Shown piece after piece: positions 7,784-15,577 of a stretch of DNA of 36,184 nucleotides; position 1 is the stretch's first letter; the number at the start of each line of letters is the position of its first letter. The stretch lies in NCBI GenBank assembly GCA_947628655.1, contig CANRAS010000021.1, forward strand, positions 1 to 36,184. The letters are read 5' to 3'. A model generated the notes under the pieces. That model did not search any database. It was not told the DNA's origin and saw only the letters and a program-made list of their open reading frames with translations. Position numbers and translations under genes: made by a program. This DNA is from an uncultured Clostridia bacterium (GTDB lineage Bacteria; Bacillota; Clostridia; Oscillospirales; Ruminococcaceae).

Positions 7784-8944
7784 ATGAAACAATTTAAACG
7801 CACGTTATTCGCATTAACAACGGCGGGCGCTGTTCTGCTTACCGCCTGCTCCGACAAGGAAAATTCAAAGCAGGAAACAAGCGCCGCGCAAGGCACGGTA
7901 AGTTCGCAAAGTACGATAAGTTCCGTGCAAAGTACCGTAACAACGCAAAGCACGGCAAGTTCAGCGCAGACGGAAAGCACCGCGCAGAATTCGACCGAAA
8001 GCACGGCGAGTTTGACGGACAGCACGGTAGAAATAATTGTGCCTGTCCCGCCCGACGAGAACGGCACAATAATCGGCGCGGAACTTGTCCTGGACAGCGG
8101 GCGCAGTATAATGCTGTCGAGTACAAATTCGATAAACGGCGCGAATTACGCGCAGACGGTGAACCGATACAAGGAAACGTTTCCCGATGTTCAGATGTAT
8201 TCGCTTGTCGTGCCGACCGCGATTTCGTTTTATCTGCCCGAACGGTTCAAGGAATACGACCCCGGCGAGAGAGGTCACATAGACGGGATAAACGCGCAGT
8301 TGAAAGGCGTAACGCCCGTGGACGTGTTCTCGGTTCTTGCACGGCACACGGACGAGCCTATATATTTCAACACCGATCACCATTGGACTCAGCTTGGCGC
8401 GTTTTACGGAGCGGAGGAGTTCACGAGGGTCGCGGGCGTTGATTTCAAGCCTATCTCCGAATTTGAGAAAAAGGACGGCGGGGACTTTATCGGTTCGGCT
8501 TACGGCAACAGCGGCGAGGACGAGCGAATAAAGGCGCTTGTCGAGCCGTTTACATACTACGTCCCGAAAAGCGATTTTGACGTGACGTTCTATGACCTCG
8601 ACGGCACGAACCCCATTCCGTTCTTCTACTTCGCAAACCCCGACGAACTCGACGCTTACGGGAAGTATTCGCTTTATATGTACGGCGACGGGCATATAGT
8701 TCACCTGAACACAAGCTGTAAAAACGGACGGCGGGTTTTAATTCTCAAAGAGGCGTTCGCTAATCCGTTTTGCGTAAATCTTGTAAATTCGTTCGAGGAC
8801 ATCTGGATAGCGGATATAAAATATATGGAAACTACCGCCGAAAAGCTGATTAACGACAACGGCATTACAGACCTGCTGTTTTGCCTTAGCACCTACAGCA
8901 CGTCGGGCGTAAATCAGGAGTTTCTCGCGGATGTAATACAATAA
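7784..8944 (+). CDS. DHHW-family lipoprotein 1, predicted inactive (catalytic Asp-Ser replaced)
   Basis: This 386-residue secreted lipoprotein has a signal peptide with lipobox LLTAC (lipidated Cys22), a Ser/Thr/Gln-rich linker (about 25-85) and an SGNH/AlgX-like catalytic region. The DHHW motif is intact at residues 198-201 in the context TDHHWTQLG. The second catalytic block, which reads KDSY in both downstream paralogs, is here KEAF (Glu323-Ala324), so the presumed nucleophile Ser is gone. The reading is clean, with no frameshift. It is the first of three tandem paralogs and likely arose by gene duplication. It could be a non-catalytic binding or regulatory subunit. The start has AGAGGAAT upstream; the gap to the previous gene is 48 nt. 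Confidence 0.85.
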   Translation: MKQFKRTLFALTTAGAVLLTACSDKENSKQETSAAQGTVSSQSTISSVQSTVTTQSTASSAQTESTAQNSTESTASLTDSTVEIIVPVPPDENGTIIGAELVLDSGRSIMLSSTNSINGANYAQTVNRYKETFPDVQMYSLVVPTAISFYLPERFKEYDPGERGHIDGINAQLKGVTPVDVFSVLARHTDEPIYFNTDHHWTQLGAFYGAEEFTRVAGVDFKPISEFEKKDGGDFIGSAYGNSGEDERIKALVEPFTYYVPKSDFDVTFYDLDGTNPIPFFYFANPDELDAYGKYSLYMYGDGHIVHLNTSCKNGRRVLILKEAFANPFCVNLVNSFEDIWIADIKYMETTAEKLINDNGITDLLFCLSTYSTSGVNQEFLADVIQ

Positions 8945-8985
8945 AATAATTAATAATAATTCAAGTATTAGGAGGATAAAAATAT

Positions 8986-10182
8986 ATGAATACCAAAAAG
9001 ATAATTTCGGCTGTCGTGTTTGCGGGAGTACTTCTGCTGACGGCGTGCAATGGCGAACAGCAAAACTCCGCGCCCGTCAGCGTTCCGCAGAGCAGTTCGG
9101 CGGTTTCGACAACGGAGAGCGCGCCGACTTCCACGGCAAGCACAACGACTTCTGCGGAAAGCACCGCGGTTTCGACAACGGAAAGTTCGTCGGATACGTC
9201 GGACACGTCGGACGCGAGCAACGTTATAATCAGCGCGGACAACACTTCAACCGACGCGACGCCGTTTACACCGCCGAACAACAATCAAGACGGCGAGATG
9301 TCGGGGAGCATACTCGTACTTCCCGGCGGGCGCGGGATAATGCTTTACGGCATAGGATACGAGCCGGGAAGAAATTACGCCGCGACGGTCAACAAATATA
9401 AAGAAGAACTCGGCAAGAACGTAAATGTTTATTCAATGGTCATTCCGACGCAGGTTTCGTTCTATCTGCCCGAAAAGTATTTTGACGAGGGCGTATCCGA
9501 CAGGGAACTTCCGCATATTGATGATATAAACGAGAATTTGTACGGGATTATCCCGATAGACGTATTCTCCGCGCTTAAAGGTCACGTCGAGGAGGATATT
9601 TTCTACCGTACAGACCACCATTGGACTCAGCTCGGCGCGTACTACGCGGCGCAGGCGTTCGCAAACACCGCGAAAGTGCCGTTCGACGATTTGTCGGCGT
9701 ATGACAAATACGAAAAGGACGGCTATCTCGGCACGCTTTACGGTTCGAGCGAACAAAATCCCGAAATCGGAAACAACCCCGAAACGTTCTTCTGGTATGT
9801 TCCGAAACGCGATTATACGGCTACATACTACGACCCCGATTTGTCGAACAGTTTTGACGGCGGATATTTCTTCAACCCCGACAACTTCGGCAGTACCGCG
9901 GAATGGAACTTGACTTATATGTGCGGCGACGGACATATTGTTCATGTGAATACGGGGCTGAATACGGGCAGAAAGCTGATGATACTTAAAGACAGCTACG
10001 CGGATTCGCTCACGTGCAATCTGTTCGGCTCGTTTGATGATATTTGGATAGTCGATATGCGCTACTGCGAAACAAGCGCGGTTCAGCTTGCAAAAGATAA
10101 CGGCATAACGGATCTGCTGTTCTGCTCGTGTACATTCAGCGCGACAGCGGATAATCAGTACAGACTTGGGGAAATAATGTAA
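8986..10182 (+). CDS. DHHW-family lipoprotein 2 (AlgX/DltD-like acyl transfer enzyme)
   Basis: This 398-residue lipoprotein has the lipobox LLTAC (lipidated Cys21), then a long Ser/Thr linker (about 25-90), then the catalytic region. The motif TDHHWTQLG places Asp210, His211, His212 and Trp213, and ILKDSYADS places Asp336 and Ser337. Together these give a plausible Ser-His-Asp machinery as in AlgX-type acetyltransferases. The ribosome binding site is AGGAGG. The gap to the previous gene is 41 nt. I infer that it receives an acyl group moved by the MBOAT protein and transfers it to an extracellular polymer. Hydrolysis (acyl removal) is an alternative activity for this fold. Confidence 0.88.
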   Translation: MNTKKIISAVVFAGVLLLTACNGEQQNSAPVSVPQSSSAVSTTESAPTSTASTTTSAESTAVSTTESSSDTSDTSDASNVIISADNTSTDATPFTPPNNNQDGEMSGSILVLPGGRGIMLYGIGYEPGRNYAATVNKYKEELGKNVNVYSMVIPTQVSFYLPEKYFDEGVSDRELPHIDDINENLYGIIPIDVFSALKGHVEEDIFYRTDHHWTQLGAYYAAQAFANTAKVPFDDLSAYDKYEKDGYLGTLYGSSEQNPEIGNNPETFFWYVPKRDYTATYYDPDLSNSFDGGYFFNPDNFGSTAEWNLTYMCGDGHIVHVNTGLNTGRKLMILKDSYADSLTCNLFGSFDDIWIVDMRYCETSAVQLAKDNGITDLLFCSCTFSATADNQYRLGEIM

Positions 10183-10211
10183 TAAGCATTTGTCTGAAAG
10201 GGGAAAATACT

Positions 10212-11369
10212 ATGAAAATCAGGAAAATCATCTCGGCATTATCGGCGGTGACAATCGCGCTTGCGCTCGGCGGGTGTCAGAACACCTCGCCTGCTCCGAG
10301 CGTTCCCGCCGTGGACGTCGGCTCGCAGAGTTCGCAGGAAGAAAGCACGGCAAGCACGGTAACGTCAACTTCAACCGAAACTTCGACTTCAACGACTTCA
10401 ACCGCCAGCACTTCAACCGAAACGAGCATTGAAACATCTTCAACCTCTGCGGAACAGCCCGTTGTTGACAAGACGGGTCAGCAGGGCGAAATATCGGGGT
10501 CGGTGCTTGTCGCGGCGGACGGGCGCGGTATGCCGATTTTCGGCGGTGGTACGGGGACAACCTACGCCACATCGGTGAACGCCGTCAAAGAAAAGGTCGG
10601 CGCGAATGTCAACGTCTTTTCAATGGTAATCCCGACGCAGGGTTCGTTCTATATGCCCGAAGGGTTTTCAATGGCAAGCGAGTGGGACTGCATAGCGAAC
10701 ATAAACAGCCAATTGAACGGCATTATCCCCGTGGACGCGTACACGGCGCTTTCCAGACACGTTGACGAGGAGATATACGCGCGAACAGACCACCATTGGA
10801 TGCAGCTCGGCGCATACTACGCGGCGGAGGAGTTCGTAAAAACCGCGAAGATAAGCGTACCTTTCGCACCGCTGTCCGACTATGAACGCCACGACATTGA
10901 GGGGTATCTCGGAACGCTCTACGCCTTCAGCGATGACAACGCGACAATGGGCGCGAACCCCGAAACTTTCACTTATTACGTTTCACCGAACGATTTTACG
11001 ACTTATTATATGAATCCCGAAGATGTCGATTTCGCTAGCGCTCCAATGTTTTTGCAAATGGATGTAAGTCAGTCTTATTGCATATTTATGGGCGGTGACA
11101 GAAAGGTCGTTCACGTTGACACGGACGTTACTAACAGCCGAAAACTTCTTATTATAAAGGACAGCTACGCAAACGCGCTTGTGCCGTGCCTTACGGGGTC
11201 TTTTGAGGATATTTGGGTGGTCGATATGCGCTATCTAGAGAAAATGCAGCACTTCCCGAACAGCATTTCGCAGATAGTAAAGGACTACGGAATAACCGAC
11301 GTGCTGTTTTGTATGGACACTTTCAGCGCGGTGGGCGAAAACGCAGTGCATTTGCCGGGAATAATCTGA
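10212..11369 (+). CDS. DHHW-family lipoprotein 3 (AlgX/DltD-like acyl transfer enzyme)
   Basis: This 385-residue lipoprotein has the lipobox LGGC (lipidated Cys22) and a linker made almost only of Ser, Thr and Glu (about 35-85). The catalytic region carries TDHHWMQLG (Asp193 to Trp196) and IIKDSYANA (Asp317, Ser318), so both catalytic blocks are intact. It follows paralog 2 by 29 nt with a GAAAGGGG ribosome binding site. The three paralogs share a common core but differ in linker length and in the loops between motifs, which suggests they act on different acceptor positions or form a mixed complex. That division of labour is inference. Confidence 0.88.
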   Translation: MKIRKIISALSAVTIALALGGCQNTSPAPSVPAVDVGSQSSQEESTASTVTSTSTETSTSTTSTASTSTETSIETSSTSAEQPVVDKTGQQGEISGSVLVAADGRGMPIFGGGTGTTYATSVNAVKEKVGANVNVFSMVIPTQGSFYMPEGFSMASEWDCIANINSQLNGIIPVDAYTALSRHVDEEIYARTDHHWMQLGAYYAAEEFVKTAKISVPFAPLSDYERHDIEGYLGTLYAFSDDNATMGANPETFTYYVSPNDFTTYYMNPEDVDFASAPMFLQMDVSQSYCIFMGGDRKVVHVDTDVTNSRKLLIIKDSYANALVPCLTGSFEDIWVVDMRYLEKMQHFPNSISQIVKDYGITDVLFCMDTFSAVGENAVHLPGII

Positions 11370-11384
11370 ATTTAGGAGAATAAT

Positions 11385-13175
11385 ATGCTGAAAGAATTGT
11401 GCTTTCCGTTTGACGGCGATTTGATTATGCAGTCCAAGAGAAAACTCCTGCGCCTGCTTAAAGAAAACGAAAGCGGGGTGAAACTCCGCGTCGCGGTGCT
11501 GGGCGGGTCAACGACTTCGGACATCATAAAAGTGCTTGAACTTTTCCTGCGCGACAGAGGAATTATCCCCGAATTTTACGAAAGCGAATACGCGCAGTAT
11601 TGGAGCGACGCGGTTTTCGGCACTCCCGAACTCGACGAATTTAAACCCGAACTCGTGTTTATTCACACGACTTCAAGAAATATCGAGGAAAAGCCGACGG
11701 TCGGCGAGGACGAAACGGCGGTTTCGGGAAAGTTAGAGCGCGAGTTTTCGCGGTACGAAAAAATGTGGAACGCGCTTTCCGAAAAGTTCGGGTGCGTTAT
11801 CATTCAAAACAACTTTGAAATGCCGTCCGAACGGCTTTTGGGAAACCGCGAAGTAGGCGTTCCCTACGGGCGCATTGACTTTATAACGCGCCTTAATGTA
11901 AAACTCTATGACTACGCGCAAAAGCACAATAATTTCTATATCCACGATATAAACTACCTGTCTGCTGATTACGGCTTGGAACGCTGGCACGAACTGAGGC
12001 ATTGGCATTTGTATAAGTACGCGCTGAGCGTTTCGGCTATCCCGCAGTTTGCCTACAGTCTGTCGAACATCATTTGTTCGGTTATGGGAAAGAACAAGAA
12101 AGTATTAGCGCTTGATTTGGATAATACGCTCTGGGGCGGAGTTATCGGCGACGACGGGCAGTCGGGCATTGAAATAGGAAGTGAAACCTCCGAGGGGCAG
12201 AGTTATCTTCGGCTTCAAAAATATATAAAAGCGCATAAGGAGATAGGCGTTCTGCTGACGGTCTGCTCGAAAAACGACCCCGAAAACGCATTAGAGGGTT
12301 TAAATCACCCCGACGGCGTTTTAAAGCCAAACGACTTCGCGCTGATAAAGGCAAACTGGAACGAAAAATCGCTGAACCTCGAAGAAACGGCGCAGGAACT
12401 GAACCTGCTCCCCGAAAGTTTCGTGTTCGCTGATGATAACCCCGCGGAGTGCGAAATAGTTAAGGCGCAGGTTCCCGAAATAGCCGTGCTGAACTTCAGC
12501 GACCCCGAAGAGTGTATAAGATATATCGACAAGTGCGGATATTTTGAGGTGACGAACCTTTCCGCGGACGATGCAAAGCGCAGCGAGATGTACGCGGCAA
12601 ACGCGCAGAGAGCGGCGGCAGAAAAGAAATTCGCAAGCTATGACGAGTTTCTCGCAAGTCTGGAAATGACCGCCGTTATCGGCGATTTTGACCCCGTGCA
12701 TATTCCGCGCATAACGCAGTTGACAAATAAGAGCAATCAGTTCAACTGCACGACAAAGCGATATACGGGCGCGGAAATGGAAACTGTCGCTAAGAGTACC
12801 GATTATATCAGGCTCTGCGGACGGCTTACAGACAAATTCGGCGACAACGGCATTGTATCGGTCGTTATAGGCGAAAAGCGAAACGCCGAACTTCACATTG
12901 ACCTTTGGCTGATGAGCTGTAGAGTTTTGAAACGCGGAATGGAATACGCGATGATAAACCGCCTTGTCGAGGAGGCGAAAAAGGCGGGTATATCCGAGAT
13001 ATACGGATATTATTACCCGACAAAGAAAAACGCTATGGTAAAGGAACTGTACGGCGATTTCGGCTTTGCGAAAATCTCCGAGGACGACGGCGGGAACACC
13101 GTCTGGAAGTTGGAAACAGCAGGCTATTCGCCGAAGAAAATATTTATTGACATAAAGGAGAATGAAAATGGATAG
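11385..13175 (+). CDS. FkbH-like HAD-IIIC phosphatase/acyl-loading protein
   Basis: This 596-residue protein has the three-part FkbH-family layout: an N-terminal SGNH-like domain (about 30-220, with AVLGGSTTSD), a HAD phosphatase domain with LDLDNTLWGGVIGDDG (Asp244 and Asp246), and a C-terminal GNAT-like domain (about 430-580, with TNQFNCTT, DKFGDNGIV and LMSCRVLKRGME). Characterised FkbH-type enzymes of polyketide and tetronate pathways dephosphorylate 1,3-bisphosphoglycerate and load D-glyceryl onto an acyl carrier protein. Here an ACP gene overlaps its 3' end and no ketosynthase is nearby, so the loaded acyl probably feeds the MBOAT/DHHW proteins of the same operon. The exact acyl group cannot be read from the sequence. 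The ribosome binding site is AGGAG. Confidence 0.9.
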   Translation: MLKELCFPFDGDLIMQSKRKLLRLLKENESGVKLRVAVLGGSTTSDIIKVLELFLRDRGIIPEFYESEYAQYWSDAVFGTPELDEFKPELVFIHTTSRNIEEKPTVGEDETAVSGKLEREFSRYEKMWNALSEKFGCVIIQNNFEMPSERLLGNREVGVPYGRIDFITRLNVKLYDYAQKHNNFYIHDINYLSADYGLERWHELRHWHLYKYALSVSAIPQFAYSLSNIICSVMGKNKKVLALDLDNTLWGGVIGDDGQSGIEIGSETSEGQSYLRLQKYIKAHKEIGVLLTVCSKNDPENALEGLNHPDGVLKPNDFALIKANWNEKSLNLEETAQELNLLPESFVFADDNPAECEIVKAQVPEIAVLNFSDPEECIRYIDKCGYFEVTNLSADDAKRSEMYAANAQRAAAEKKFASYDEFLASLEMTAVIGDFDPVHIPRITQLTNKSNQFNCTTKRYTGAEMETVAKSTDYIRLCGRLTDKFGDNGIVSVVIGEKRNAELHIDLWLMSCRVLKRGMEYAMINRLVEEAKKAGISEIYGYYYPTKKNAMVKELYGDFGFAKISEDDGGNTVWKLETAGYSPKKIFIDIKENENG

Positions 13176-13416
13176 GGAAAAGGTAACCGCACGGCTGACG
13201 GAAGTTTTCAGAGATGTGTTCGACGATGAAGATTTAGAAATAAACGACAGCACCACCGCCGACGATATTGAGGCGTGGGACAGTCTTGAACACATAAGCC
13301 TTGTTTCCGCAGTTGAAAAGGCGTTTAAAATGCGCTTTACGATGAAAGAAGTCAGCGGTATGAAGAACGTCGGCGAGATGATAAGCATTTTGTGCGAACG
13401 CGCAAAGAAATGTTGA
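13168..13416 (+). CDS. Acyl carrier protein
   Basis: This is an 82-residue acidic helical protein with the phosphopantetheine attachment motif DSLEH (Ser39). The start is chosen at 13168 because AGGAG sits 7 nt upstream. An ATG at 13162 would leave only one nt of spacing. It overlaps the end of the FkbH-like gene by 8 nt, a sign of translational coupling and matched amounts. Its place beside a loader and an MBOAT protein resembles DltC beside DltA and DltB. It would need a phosphopantetheinyl transferase encoded elsewhere. It is unlikely to be the fatty-acid ACP, because no fab genes are near. Confidence 0.93.
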   Translation: MDREKVTARLTEVFRDVFDDEDLEINDSTTADDIEAWDSLEHISLVSAVEKAFKMRFTMKEVSGMKNVGEMISILCERAKKC

Positions 13417-13445
13417 CTTATCAAGTGATTTAAGGAGAAATTTTT

Positions 13446-14150
13446 ATGTACTTTGACTGGACTTATTTGTTTTTGGTACTCCCCGCGATGATTTTCGCGA
13501 TGATAGCAAGCGCGGGCGTAAACAGCGCGTTTGCGAAGTATTCAAAGCAGTTTTCGTCGCGCGGGCTTACGGGAGCGCAGGCGGCGCGGTTCGTGCTTGA
13601 TAAAAACGGTCTGCAAAACATTCCTATCGAGCAGATAAGCGGAAAACTCACCGACCACTATGACCCCCGCGCGAACGTCATTCGCCTGTCAAACGAGGTC
13701 TACAACGGGACTTCCACCGCGTCTATCGGCGTTGCGTGCCACGAAGTCGGTCACGCGATACAGCACGCGACGGGCTACACGCCAATAAAAATCAGAAGCG
13801 CAATTGTGCCGATTACGAATATCGGTTCAAAACTCGCGCTCCCGCTTATTCTGATAGGGATTATCTGCAGTGCGCTCGGCGAATTTTTCGTTATAATTGC
13901 GTATGTAGGACTTATCGCGTTTTCGCTTTCGACGATTTTTCAGCTTGTGACGCTCCCGACGGAGTTCAACGCGAGCAGCCGCGCACTTGCGACAATCCGC
14001 GACAATGATTTGCTTACCGCCGATGAACTCAAGGGCGCACGAAAAGTCCTCAGAGCGGCGGCGATGACGTATGTCGCGGCGCTCGCGTCCGCACTCGCAA
14101 GCCTTATCCGAATGATTATAATTGTCCAGAGAAGTACGGACAGACGGTAA
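13446..14150 (+). CDS. YugP-type zinc membrane metallopeptidase
   Basis: This 234-residue membrane protein of the Zn-dependent DUF2 / YugP family carries HEVGH at residues 99-103 (zincin HExxH), in the context ACHEVGHAIQHATGY. An N-terminal helix (about 5-25) and a cluster of hydrophobic helices (about 115-180 and 200-230) flank it. The LPTEFNASSRAL stretch near 175 is typical of the family and probably supplies the third zinc ligand. The ribosome binding site is AAGGAGAAA, and the gene lies 29 nt after the ACP with a terminator right after it, so it is the last gene of the operon. Its substrate and its link to polymer acylation are unknown. Confidence 0.85.
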   Translation: MYFDWTYLFLVLPAMIFAMIASAGVNSAFAKYSKQFSSRGLTGAQAARFVLDKNGLQNIPIEQISGKLTDHYDPRANVIRLSNEVYNGTSTASIGVACHEVGHAIQHATGYTPIKIRSAIVPITNIGSKLALPLILIGIICSALGEFFVIIAYVGLIAFSLSTIFQLVTLPTEFNASSRALATIRDNDLLTADELKGARKVLRAAAMTYVAALASALASLIRMIIIVQRSTDRR

Positions 14151-14156
14151 ATCCCG

Positions 14157-14191
14157 CTCCGCACGGCGGAATATCCCCGCGCGGAGTTTTT
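14157..14191 (+). terminator. Operon terminator after the zinc peptidase
   Basis: A 10-bp stem (CTCCGCACGG with CCGCGCGGAG, one mismatch) with a 10-nt loop is followed by five T. Confidence 0.75.
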
Positions 14192-14342
14192 GCTTACATA
14201 AATTACACGGAATTTTTGTAGAAAATGCCCAAAAAATCCCGAAACGCTTGCATTTTTTGATAAAATATGTTAATATAATAGAAGATTACCAACTCGCCCG
14301 CCAACGGCGGAAATTCTACATCTGAATGGGAGGAATTGTAAA

Positions 14343-14861
14343 ATGAAAGTTACAATAGCCGCAAAGAAACTGAATATCTCGCAGTCTTTTACCGATTACG
14401 CGGAAAAGAAACTCGGTGCAAAACTCGACAGGTTTTTCCCCGACGAGGCGGAGGCAAAGGTTACGCTTGCCGAACGCCGCGATTTGATTATTCTGGAACT
14501 TACGGTAATATATAACGGCATAATCTATCGTGCCGAACAGACGGCGAAAGACAAGAACGACGCTCTCGATGTAACTATTGAGCGCATTATTCGCCAAATC
14601 ATCAAGCAGAAAACGAAAGTTGAGAAAAAACTGCGCGCGAACGCGTTCGACGGGCTTGCTCCAGAAAAGGAGGAAACCGAATACGAGGTCATTCGCGAGA
14701 AGAAATTCCGTCTGCGTCCGATGAGCGTGGACGAGGCTATCCTGCAAATGAACTTACTTGACCACAAGTTCTTTATGTTCAAGAACGTGGAAACGGGCGC
14801 GGTGAACGTCGTTTACAAGCGCGACGAGGGCAACTACGCGGTGCTTGTTCCCGAAGATTAA
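14343..14861 (+). CDS. hpf: Ribosome hibernation promoting factor, long form
   Basis: This 172-residue protein has two domains. The N-terminal HPF/YfiA domain (about 1-100) starts MKVTIAAKKLNISQSF and binds the decoding region of 30S subunits. The C-terminal domain (about 115-172) has the conserved EAILQMNLLDHKFFMF stretch that dimerises to pair two ribosomes as 100S particles. The length is typical of the long form found in Firmicutes. A GGGAGG sits 9 nt before ATG. A TATAAT at 14274-14279 may be its -10, but no well-spaced -35 is visible, so promoter type is open (stress sigma control is common in the family). Confidence 0.95.
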   Translation: MKVTIAAKKLNISQSFTDYAEKKLGAKLDRFFPDEAEAKVTLAERRDLIILELTVIYNGIIYRAEQTAKDKNDALDVTIERIIRQIIKQKTKVEKKLRANAFDGLAPEKEETEYEVIREKKFRLRPMSVDEAILQMNLLDHKFFMFKNVETGAVNVVYKRDEGNYAVLVPED

Positions 14862-14908
14862 TAAATGAAAATGCGGTTTGCCGTATGGCAACCGCGGGAT
14901 AGCATTTA

Positions 14909-14933
14909 AACAGCAGGCGACGCCTGCTGTTTT
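14909..14933 (+). terminator. Terminator after hpf
   Basis: A perfect AACAGCAGGC / GCCTGCTGTT stem with a GAC loop runs into TTTTG on the plus strand. It lies just 20 nt before the next start codon. Confidence 0.75.
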
Positions 14934-14953
14934 GTTAAAGAAAAGAGTAGACT

Positions 14954-15466
14954 ATGAATTCAGAAAAAAACGCGCTCGGACGTTTGCTGTTGATTTCCAA
15001 AGAGGCATACTCCGCGCTCTCGAACGGCGAACAGTTAGGGAACGTACCCCCGCTGTTAGACTGCCTGTCGGCGGCGCTGTCGCATTTGAATGACGAAAAA
15101 CAACCGCTTGCAAAAATTATGCCGAAGTTAAAGCGTGAGATAAAATCCAAAAACGCCGAATTTTATCCTCGCGCGGAGAAATATTTTTCAAAGCTGTATC
15201 CGATACTCGATTATGACTTTGAAAAAGCGGCGCGGCACGTTCCCGCGATAATTTACGGCAACGACAGAATTTGTGCGCAATACGTCGCGGGCGACCGCGG
15301 GCGCGTACAGGCTATGTGCGAGGCGATGAAAAGCTACCCCGGCTTTCTGTTCGGCGAGTTCGAGGCGCTGTCCGACAGGCAGTTTTATGAATTGGTTTTC
15401 GGCTATTACCCGAAGTTGTATGATAAGGATGATTTTATGGGGGAGATGCGGTATCTTTTTTATTGA
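14954..15466 (+). CDS. Hypothetical protein
   Basis: I do not recognise this 170-residue protein. It has no signal peptide or membrane segment and looks like a soluble, mostly helical, basic protein. The C-terminal third is aromatic-rich (FYELVFGYYPKLYD, ending RYLFY). The start has an AAAGAAAAGAG stretch upstream. It lies 20 nt after the hpf terminator with no clear promoter of its own, so expression may rely on read-through. Codon use matches the neighbours and the frame is clean, which supports a real gene. Confidence 0.7.
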   Translation: MNSEKNALGRLLLISKEAYSALSNGEQLGNVPPLLDCLSAALSHLNDEKQPLAKIMPKLKREIKSKNAEFYPRAEKYFSKLYPILDYDFEKAARHVPAIIYGNDRICAQYVAGDRGRVQAMCEAMKSYPGFLFGEFEALSDRQFYELVFGYYPKLYDKDDFMGEMRYLFY

Positions 15467-15477
15467 GGTAATAGGCT

Positions 15478-15538
15478 AAAGTTGCGCCACCCACTTAAAA
15501 TATGCCTCTATCCGCACATGCTTATGTGGCGCAACTTT
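15478..15538. promoter_or_regulatory. 13-bp perfect inverted repeat upstream of the WYL regulator
   Basis: AAAGTTGCGCCAC (15478-15490) and GTGGCGCAACTTT (15526-15538) are exact inverted copies separated by 35 nt. They are followed at about 15543-15558 by a short direct repeat of TAAGATG. The site sits 40 nt before the WYL gene. It could be an operator for the regulator itself, a small mobile element end pair, or a hairpin. No T-run follows on the plus strand. Confidence 0.65.
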
Positions 15539-15577
15539 CGAAGTAAGATGTAAGATGTAAGCAACAAGGGGTGGAGA

